From positions 1-31,157 of the forward strand of contig CAZLGW010000051.1 of NCBI GenBank assembly GCA_964559125.1: 31,157 nt of DNA, in the 5' to 3' direction. The DNA comes from Ravibacter sp964559125 (GTDB lineage Bacteria > Bacteroidota > Bacteroidia > Cytophagales > Spirosomataceae). A program made the translations under genes and the position numbers. Under the pieces are notes generated by a model, which did not search any database, was not told where the DNA came from, and worked only from the letters and a program-made list of their open reading frames with translations. Below are positions 23,969 through 31,157 of this stretch, one piece after another. Each line of letters opens with the position of its first letter. Positions within the stretch are counted from its first letter, which is position 1.

Positions 23969-25651
23969 TTAATAGCCGGGGTTTTGATTCAAAAAAGGTG
24001 CTTTTTGAATTTCACTAAAAGGAATTGGAAAATTATACATTTTCGGATAATAGTTTCTGTCTTGAACTTGAAGTATTTTATGAGTAAGGTTTCCACTGTC
24101 GTCCTTATACCATTGAATCCCTTTAGGATCTATAGCCGCGGTCTCTGGTAGAATTTCCCATCTTCTCTCGTCACACCACCGAATATTATTTTCAAATACC
24201 AATTCAATTCTTCTTTCGTGCTTTATATCCTCCAGTAATTGATCCCCTATAGATTTTCGCTCAGGCAATTTTACTCGTCTACGAATTTTATTCAAATATT
24301 CTAAAGATTCGCTTTGATTACCTAAATACCATTGTGATTCAGCATAGTTCAGATAGATCTCAGCCAAACGAAATAGAACCAGGGGCGAATCTGATCGCTC
24401 TCCCTCGAAATTCGTTGATTCATCCATAAATTTCCTTATCCAATAGCCGGTTGGGGAACTAAATCCTGGTAATACTTTCGATTGATGGCTATCTATACCG
24501 GGTTTAACATTTGTGGCGTCTTCTATTGGTAAATATTGCTCTATCTCTCTACCATAAAATACAGTTCCATTATACGTAATAGCAGCATGAAAACGTAATT
24601 CTCTGTCTTTATACATCTGCGCAGGACTATAACCAGAACGCGGATCTGTAATCTTCAATCCATTTGCCATTTCAAATTCATCAACTAACTGTTGCGTCGG
24701 GGACGAAGCCGTCAATCCGTTAAATCCGTTAGGCCAAAAATACTGATCTTTCCATCTAGCGGGTAAATTCAATTTGTTAAATGGTCGTGCAAATATGGTT
24801 TCTACGTTATTCTTTTCCAGCCATATTTGGGTATAATCTCTCCAATTTTCGACGGGATATAGCTTATATATTCCCAAATCGATAACAGCTTTTGCCGCGT
24901 CACTTGCTTTTTTCCACTTGTCTAAATCGCTCTCCGGATTGTGGAGTCTACTAGCTGCATACAACAAGACCCGAGACTTCAATGCCATGCATGCCCCTTT
25001 GGTTACCCTACCCCAATTTGAATCGTCCCACTCCAAAGGAAGAAATTCCTGAGCCTCATCTAGTTCCTTAACGATAAAAGATACGACATCCTCATAACTA
25101 TTTCTCTTGACTGTAAAGTCATTACCTAATTCAAAGGGTTCTAAAAGCAGAGGTACGCCATTATTCTCGCCTCTCCACCACGAATAGAAATTCAATAAAT
25201 AGGCATAGCATTGAGCTCTGAGAAACATAGCCTGCCCTTTTAAGGAATTAGTTTGCTCTTCTGAGGCATTTAGTCTATGGATCTGATCTAAAAAAACGTT
25301 TAAGATCCGTATATAACTATAATTTATAGTCCATTGGTCTGCTTCCGAACCCCTGCCTAAATTGGTAGGAGAGATCTCCCCAGTATTAAATGTATAAGCT
25401 CCATTGCCTGAATTGAGGTAAACACATTCGTCAGTGTATTGATTAGACATTGTTCTAACATCATAGGGATAGGAGGCACCTAGCCCCCATCTACCTACGG
25501 CCGGATAAGCTGTATTCAAGTATTTCTCCGCTAAATCCGCACTACTCCAGATGTCATATTCATTGTATGCATCCTGTGGTTGCTTATCTAATACTTGACG
25601 TTCGCAACTCAAAATCATTAAAAGAGAAAATGCTATAATATAATTTTTCAT
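23969..25651 (-). CDS. susD: SusD/RagB-like outer membrane glycan-binding lipoprotein
   Basis: The protein has about 560 residues from MKNYIIAFSLLMILSCERQ; an in-frame ATG five codons earlier (25666) is possible. The lipobox LLMILSC places Cys16 as the lipidated residue, giving a surface lipoprotein. Family marks: LDKQPQDAYNEYDIWSS near the N-terminus, KGQAMFLRAQCYAYLLNFYS in the helical core, LFRLAEIYLNYAESQWYLGN near the end, and the closing RRIELVFENNIRWCDERRWE. SusD caps the SusC channel and binds glycans. It starts about 20 bp after the susC stop. The ligand cannot be read from sequence. Confidence 0.93.
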   Translation of the reverse strand: MKNYIIAFSLLMILSCERQVLDKQPQDAYNEYDIWSSADLAEKYLNTAYPAVGRWGLGASYPYDVRTMSNQYTDECVYLNSGNGAYTFNTGEISPTNLGRGSEADQWTINYSYIRILNVFLDQIHRLNASEEQTNSLKGQAMFLRAQCYAYLLNFYSWWRGENNGVPLLLEPFELGNDFTVKRNSYEDVVSFIVKELDEAQEFLPLEWDDSNWGRVTKGACMALKSRVLLYAASRLHNPESDLDKWKKASDAAKAVIDLGIYKLYPVENWRDYTQIWLEKNNVETIFARPFNKLNLPARWKDQYFWPNGFNGLTASSPTQQLVDEFEMANGLKITDPRSGYSPAQMYKDRELRFHAAITYNGTVFYGREIEQYLPIEDATNVKPGIDSHQSKVLPGFSSPTGYWIRKFMDESTNFEGERSDSPLVLFRLAEIYLNYAESQWYLGNQSESLEYLNKIRRRVKLPERKSIGDQLLEDIKHERRIELVFENNIRWCDERRWEILPETAAIDPKGIQWYKDDSGNLTHKILQVQDRNYYPKMYNFPIPFSEIQKAPFLNQNPGY

Positions 25652-25671
25652 TTCTAGATTCGTCATTAATG

Positions 25672-28600
25672 TTAGAAAGCAATTTGTGCACCCAGCGTAT
25701 AGGTTCTAATTTGAGGATGATAATAGCTATTAGTCCCTTCTTTTTCAGGATCAATGTTCGCTGGAAGATCACTGAAAGTTAGGAGGTTTCGCCCTCTCAA
25801 AAATACACTCATTTTGGATAATCCCATTTTTGAAGTAATATTTGATGGCAAATCATAACCTATATGCATTGACTTAAAACGCAGCATTGTAGCATCAAAT
25901 AGCCAAAAATCAGAATCTCCTCTTGCAATATTTGTATCATCACTTATGAAAGATCGAGGCCATTTTGAATTAGGGTTGTCTTTTGTCCATCTTCCGTCAA
26001 ACATTTCCTTATGATAGACTTNNNNNNNNNNNNNNNNNNNNNNNNNNNNNNNNNNNNNNNNNNNNNNNNNNNNNNNNNNNNNNNNNNNNNNNNNNNNNNN
26101 NNNNNNNNNNNNNNNNNNNNNGAATTAGGGTTGTCTTTTGTCCATCTTCCGTCAAACATTTCCTTATGATAGACTTCCATTCTTCCACTTTGCGCAATAT
26201 TTGTTTCTACTCTACTTTGACCCTGAAAAAAGAGATCTATATCGAAATTTTTAAATACTAAACGTGTGTTGAAACCAAATTGAACTTCAGGAATAGCAGA
26301 AGTACGCCTTCTATATAGATCTTCTCCACCAATTTGACCGTCACCATTCATATCGACATACCTGATATCTCCGGGTATGGTGCCTATTAAATGGGTGCTT
26401 GCATCGATTTCGTCCTGTGAACGATAAATTCCATCTGTTTTATAAACCAACCAAGAATCAATAGGAAACCCCTCAACCTTCTGATAATCGGCAACGCCAG
26501 AAGGTTCAGCTAGATAAATAACTTTGTTGCGACTATAGCTTATATTTCCGCTTATAAAATACTGCAAATCTCTAATTTTCTTCTGGTGTTGGAGAGCAAA
26601 TTCTATTCCTTTATTATCAACACTTCCTCGGTTTTCAGCAGGCAATTGAAGTCCGGTGTAGACGGGAACAGAAGCTGTGTTTGGAATCAAAATACCTCTT
26701 CTTTTTTCATAGAAATAATCTATAGTCAACCCAAATGTACCTTTTAATACGGAAAAATCAATCCCTATATTCTTTTGTTTGGAAACTTCCCAAGTTATCC
26801 TCGCGTTTGGCACATTTGAAAGAAAGAATCCCTTGTCAGTCATTGGAACAACTCCAAAGTCATAAGCATTACTCCATCTGTATCTGGAGACATATTGATA
26901 AGAAGAGACTGCGTCATTTCCCATTTTTCCATAACTAAGTCTCAATTTCAAATTATCAATCCAATCTATGTCTTTTACAATTGATTCTTCCGAAATTATA
27001 TAACCTGCCGAGAACCCGCTAAATAGTCCAAATCGCCTATCTTTTGCAAAATTGAACGAGCCATCAAATCGCAGTGACGCATCTACTAAATACTTATTTG
27101 AATAGTTATAAAATATAGAACCAAAGTAATTGACTCTGCCTGTTTCTGACTTTGTTCCATTATTTCTTCTGCCAGCATCTTCTCCAGCCCATAAATATGG
27201 CTTTGTGTCAAGCGGAAGCCCTCTTGCAAATGCTGATACGTTGTTCGATACAAATTCGCTTTGCTCATATGCAACAAACCCTGAAATCGTATTTTTCCCA
27301 AAATACTTGCTGTAATTTAGTTTAATATTATAGAAATCAGTTTGAGCATTTTCCATTATGTCCTCTACTGTTCTAACTCCTCCTCCATATATACTTTGTA
27401 CTGGAATATACGCGTCGTTTACACTATCGTAGCTATACATATCCCACTGGGCATTTCTAAATTCTTTATTAAATTCAAAGATATTACTATAGTTTGCCAT
27501 ACCAGTTAATTCTAACCCTTTAAGCATCCAAGACATATCATAGAACAGATCAAAAATAAAATTGAATGTCTTTTTATCGTTGTCTATAAAATGATATTTC
27601 CGCTCTGACCTGGTAATCGCATTCTCTCCTGTACCGCTGACACCGGGCCCTAGCAGGCCATTTGGATATCTAGAAACAATATGCCGGGCCCCCACCAAAT
27701 TACTCCATATATCCCTGGAGTTAGGCACCGTTCTTCTCTTCTCATACCTATACATAGTATTGATTCCGACTCGCAAATTTTTTGTTACATTAGCTTTAAT
27801 ATTTATCCTTGATTGATAATTGTGAAAGTTTATATCGTTAGATCTATACACGTCGTTTTCTCCCAGAAGGTTCCCACTAACATAGTATTGGATTTTTTCA
27901 TTTCCCCCTCTTGCAGACAAATTCAAATCCCTCATTGGAGAAAAGTCACGTATGACTTCTTTAACCCAATCCGTATTGGGATATTCAAGGGGGCTATCTT
28001 GGTTTTTAAAATGTGCGACTTGTTGGTCACTCCATCGTCTAAGTATTCCCTTATAGTCAGCATACTCATTTTCCCAAACAGCCCTTTCATATGAATTCAT
28101 ATATACATTGAGCTTGGTCGGGGCTTGTAAGCTATAATTTGCGGAGAGTGAAATTTCACTCTTCCCTTTATAGCTCCCCACTTTGGTTGTAACAAGGATT
28201 ACTCCATTAGCAGAACGAGCACCATAAATAGCAGCTGAAGCGTCTTTCAGAACACTAATACTTTCTATGTCTTTTGACGAGAGATACGACAATTCATTTA
28301 GTCCCGCCGGCACCCCATCGATTACTACTAATGGGGAGTTATTTCCCAAAGTACTTTTCCCTCTTAAAAGTATATCCAGATTAGCGGCACCTACGTCTCC
28401 CCCTCTGTCTGATATTTTTAATCCCGGTATCCTTCCTTGCAAGGCCCTTGTAATATTTGAGGGTGATGAGGTTTTTTCCACTTCTGAACCTCCAATTTCG
28501 GCTATAGATCCGGTAATTTCTCCCCTTTGCCTTTTTTGATACCCTATAACTATTAGCTCATCTAGGCTCTTTTGATCTACCTTCAATTGGAGGGCTAAAT

Positions 28601-29270
28601 TTGTTCTATTTCCTACTACTACTTCCTGAGTTGCATACCCCACAAACGAAAACACCAGCACGGCGTTTTCATCGGGGACTTCAATCGAAAATTTTCCGTC
28701 AGAATCCGTAATTACTCCCTGTTGGGTGTCTTTTACCAAGATATTTACTCCCGGTAGGGGTTCTTCTTTTTCATCTTTTACCTGCCCACTGATTTTTCTT
28801 TCGGCAATGGGTACTACTAATTCTTCCAATGGGAAGGGCGGTGTTGTTATTTGGCTTTCGGGAAGTGCTATTTTACGAGTGTTCTTAGCCTCTTCCGGTA
28901 CTGGTTTTCTCCTGCTGCTCTTGGCTAAAACAGCATAAGAGCTATTTCCTATTTTCTTATATCTTAAGCCTGTTGGTTTCAAAATACGATTTAAATTCTC
29001 TTCTAAAGACCCGTTCAAAACTATATGCACCTGTGAAACAGAGAAATTTTGGATGATCCTATCACCGAACACAATGTCTACTTCGTAATGCCCCTCAAGG
29101 AGCTTCAGGGCCTCTCTTAAAAGCATGGTCTTACCAGGATCCTGAGAGTTATTAGGTATTTCTTGTTGAACGTACGCTATTGCGTGTTGACTATAGCACG
29201 TTCCCATCCCTATTAGCAGCCAAACAGGCAATGCAAGCGAATAGCAACTTGTGTAAAATAGTTGTTTCAT
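25672..29270 (-). CDS. susC: SusC/RagA-like TonB-dependent transporter with STN domain (contains a false gap)
   Basis: After a signal peptide (about 1-28) come an STN signalling domain (about 47-115), a carboxypeptidase-regulatory-like domain (about 158-232, ISGQVKDEKEEPLPGVNILV), a TonB-box-like DELIVIGYQKR, a plug (about 250-370, ALQGRIPGLKI; SISVLKDASAAIYGARSANG) and the beta-barrel, ending in YTLGAQIAF. The run of 100 N at 26022-26121 lies between two identical 55-bp copies. Removing the N and one copy takes out 155 bp and leaves 3444 nt, exactly 1148 codons. The STN domain implies signalling to FecR. The gene imports oligosaccharides with SusD. Confidence 0.92.
25967..26021. repeat. 55-bp duplicate flanking the assembly gap, left copy
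   Basis: Identical to 26122-26176. It starts GAATTAGGGTTG and ends ATGATAGACTT. It most likely represents one genomic sequence present at the end of two neighbouring contigs. Confidence 0.95.
26022..26121. other. Assembly gap, 100 N
   Basis: Exactly 100 N, the placeholder size commonly written for gaps of unknown length. The identical 55-bp flanks indicate that the true distance is probably negative (overlap), with no missing sequence. Confidence 0.98.
26122..26176. repeat. 55-bp duplicate flanking the assembly gap, right copy
   Basis: Identical to 25967-26021; see the gap entry. It encodes the susC segment around EMFDGRWTKDNPN. Confidence 0.95.
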
Positions 29271-29302
29271 AGTGATTGGATTATGTTAGGTAAAAGGTTT
29301 TA

Positions 29303-30322
29303 CTATTGGGGTCGTGAGACTGTCACGTTTTGGCCTTGTCGGATTATCTCAATGCCTAAAATGCCTTGAATCAACTCAAAAAGCTCATCGATACTCTCCG
29401 CCGTGAACTTTCCGGATATGGTTTGAACCTCCAATTCCGGATCAGTAAACTTTGCCATTACTCCGTGATCCTCCTTTAGTTGATCCATAATCTCCGAAAG
29501 TGAGGTCTTGTCAAAAATATATAAATGTCCCTGCCAGGCCTCTCGGATCTCCGGTAACGTGGTGGTTTTTAGAGAGGTTTTATTTTTGCTATCCAGGGTA
29601 AAGACGTCTCCAGGTTTGAGGGCTACCTTATTTGCATTATCACCTGTCTGAAGATTTAATTGTACTTTCCCTTTCTTTAAAATCACCCGGGAACCCGTTT
29701 GGCGGGCTACCACGTTAAACTCCGTTCCTAGTACCTCTACTTCAAACCGTTTGCTTGTTTTGACCACGAACTTCTTATTATTAGGAGTATGTTTTACTTT
29801 AAAAAAAGCTCCCCCTAATAGATATACGTCGCGACTTTCGCTACCAAAACCCCACCTTGGCACTCTCAGCAGAGAATTGGTGCTAAGCGACACCGCGCTT
29901 CCGTCGGGCAGTGTAAAATCCTTTCGCTCTCCGATTTCAGTACTATAGGTTTTGAACAGCCAAAAGTCGCGACCAAGAAATGCAGTAATTCCCAATAAAA
30001 GAACAAGCCCGGCCGCGATACTCCATCTTCTAATCCAGGAACTCCACTTCGCTGTCTGATGGATATCCACTCTCTCTTCAAACGGGATATGCGCACCTGA
30101 ACTTTCATTTAGTTCTGATAGAAAGGTATAATAATTCCGGATTGCATTATCCAAATCCGCATTGTACTCTGGATGCAAGGTTTCAAATTCCTCAAGCCAA
30201 CGATATAGCTGTTCTTCATTGGCCCGATCTCTGGCCCAATGTGCAATTTCCTGTCGTTGTATGGCAGAAACACTACCCACAAAGTAGTTAAATATCAGTT
30301 CTTTCGTAACGATCGGTTTCAT
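29303..30322 (-). CDS. fecR: FecR-family anti-sigma factor / signal transducer
   Basis: The protein has 339 residues from MKPIVTKELIFNYFVGSVSA; this ATG lies 2 bp after the sigma gene stop and is preferred over an upstream TTG. The cytoplasmic N-terminal part (about 1-95) would hold the sigma factor. A membrane helix lies at about 100-117 (SIAAGLVLLLGITAFLG). The periplasmic FecR domain (about 127-225) contains FTLPDGSAVSLSTNSLLRVP, and a DUF4974-type C-terminal domain (about 265-335) contains LKEDHGVMAKFTDPE, which meets the STN domain of SusC. It is followed by susC after 32 bp. The layout is normal for a trans-envelope switch. Confidence 0.93.
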   Translation of the reverse strand: MKPIVTKELIFNYFVGSVSAIQRQEIAHWARDRANEEQLYRWLEEFETLHPEYNADLDNAIRNYYTFLSELNESSGAHIPFEERVDIHQTAKWSSWIRRWSIAAGLVLLLGITAFLGRDFWLFKTYSTEIGERKDFTLPDGSAVSLSTNSLLRVPRWGFGSESRDVYLLGGAFFKVKHTPNNKKFVVKTSKRFEVEVLGTEFNVVARQTGSRVILKKGKVQLNLQTGDNANKVALKPGDVFTLDSKNKTSLKTTTLPEIREAWQGHLYIFDKTSLSEIMDQLKEDHGVMAKFTDPELEVQTISGKFTAESIDELFELIQGILGIEIIRQGQNVTVSRPQ

Positions 30323-30324
30323 AG

Positions 30325-31068
30325 CTATACAGATCCGTTGATAATAAATAGAGAGATAGGTAACATGCGGTCGTAACAACAAAATTTAGCGACCAATGCT
30401 ACGAAGAAAACTAACCACTTAGTTCTAAGCAATCCACGGATATGTTTATTGGCGCGATATAGTTGGACCTCCACTGTTTTCAAAGACAAATTGAGCTCGT
30501 CGGCGATCTCCTGGTAGGCCTTACCATTAAAACGGTTCATCAGGTAAATCCTTCGCCGTCCTACAGGCAAAGTATTTATAGCGTTTTGTACGTCCTGGTA
30601 CATTTCTTCAAACTGCGTAATGTCTTCAGGATTCTGATCACCAGAAGGAATCGTATCCATTCTTTCCGAAAAAAACTCTGAATGCTTTAGTTCCGACCTT
30701 AAAAACTCCCAGGCTCTATTCCTGGCTGACTTGAAAAGGTAGAAACGATAGGAACTCTGGATTCCGATATAAGCCCTTGTTCTGTAAAAATCGTAGAATA
30801 GTTCAGAGACCAGGTCTTCTGCGTTGGTCTTGGAGCCTACATATTTTACCACGTGGCTGCATAAAGGTTTGTAATATTTACGATAGAGTAACTCAACACC
30901 TTTTGCCGGATTTTCCTCCAATGCTTTGCCGAGGAACAGTTCATCGCTATCCAATTGGAAGTTTCGGTTTTCTATCGCACCAAAACCGGATTCAATCGGC
31001 AATGCCGGAACCGATACAGCTCCTTTCTTCCCTTGATGTTGAATCCTTTCCTTCATAATATCGGCCAC
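30325..31068 (-). CDS. ECF sigma factor of the polysaccharide locus
   Basis: The protein has 247 residues. Region 2 (about 50-115) has ALEENPAKGVELLYRKYYKP and GSKTNAEDLVSELFYDFYRT. Region 4 (about 165-215) has LPVGRRRIYLMNRFNGKAYQ followed by EIADELNLSLKTVEVQLYRA, the helix-turn-helix. There is an N-terminal extension of about 40 residues (a later start such as MKERIQ is possible) and a hydrophobic tail WLVFFVALVAKFCCYD. It should activate susC and following genes once FecR releases it. The stop is 2 bp from the fecR ATG, so both are made from one transcript. Confidence 0.92.
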   Translation of the reverse strand: MADIMKERIQHQGKKGAVSVPALPIESGFGAIENRNFQLDSDELFLGKALEENPAKGVELLYRKYYKPLCSHVVKYVGSKTNAEDLVSELFYDFYRTRAYIGIQSSYRFYLFKSARNRAWEFLRSELKHSEFFSERMDTIPSGDQNPEDITQFEEMYQDVQNAINTLPVGRRRIYLMNRFNGKAYQEIADELNLSLKTVEVQLYRANKHIRGLLRTKWLVFFVALVAKFCCYDRMLPISLFIINGSV

Positions 31069-31157
31069 TGCTCCGGCTGGTTATACACTGATTTTGTCCG
31101 TTAACCCTATAAGAGTGAAAAAACGGAATTTCCACTTACAGCAGTTTTATTTTTTTT

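Noticed and set aside
25967..26176. The 55-bp exact repeat as a biological duplication in susC
   Set aside because: It directly borders a 100-N gap, and merging the copies restores a normal uninterrupted protein, so an assembly cause is far more likely.
30325..30420. Hydrophobic C-terminal tail of the sigma factor as a membrane anchor
   Set aside because: The stretch is short and hydrophobic tails of this kind are common in Bacteroidota ECF sigma factors; no support for a special role.

Overview
The window looks like Bacteroidota DNA, probably from an environmental Cytophagales/Sphingobacteriales-type organism; I cannot name a genus. The reasons are a Bacteroides-type conjugative transposon tra operon, RteC, a promoter with a TAnnTTTG-type -7 element, a SusC/SusD pair, and an ECF sigma/FecR pair. 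No tRNA, rRNA or CRISPR array was seen.

Region 1 (1-12423, minus strand) is part of the transfer operon of an integrative conjugative element: traE, traF, traG, traI, two traI-neighbour paralogues, traJ, traK, traL and the start of traM, preceded by a small membrane protein and an RteC-family regulator. Many of these genes overlap or nearly touch. The ATPase gene traG is cut between its Walker A and Walker B motifs by an apparently complete group II intron (5865-8361) that carries a reverse transcriptase/maturase/HNH protein. Joining the two exons at the predicted boundaries restores the traG frame exactly.

Region 2 (12424-18892) is a mosaic. An ArdC-type antirestriction gene and a small HhH (RNA polymerase alpha-CTD-like) gene face right. 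Next come the 3' fragment of an RteC-like gene, a frameshifted histidine-kinase remnant and a secreted DUF6807 protein, and then a second copy of the HhH/RteC-like junction with an intact 372-residue gene. The two junction copies are 149 bp each, gap-free and about 89% identical by hand count, and they bracket 1.9 kb. An IS4-family element with an 11-bp target duplication follows; its transposase appears to lack the third catalytic residue.

Region 3 (18893-31157, minus strand) is carbohydrate-related. It holds a Tat-exported protein of unknown family and a decayed sialidase/BNR-like pseudogene. A polysaccharide utilization locus follows in the usual order: ECF sigma, FecR, SusC with an STN domain, SusD, a secreted TIM-barrel glycosidase-like protein and a CE15 glucuronoyl esterase. 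Sensing probably runs from SusC through FecR to the sigma factor. The presence of a CE15 enzyme suggests a glucuronic-acid-containing plant polymer such as glucuronoxylan, but this is inference. A run of 100 Ns in susC is flanked on both sides by the same 55 bp, so it is very probably a false gap in one intact gene of 1147 residues.

Region 3, particularly from about 20000 onward, looks more AT-rich than regions 1 and 2, which suggests a different origin. Whether the locus travels with the conjugative element cannot be decided from this window, because no integrase, attachment site or relaxase lies in it.
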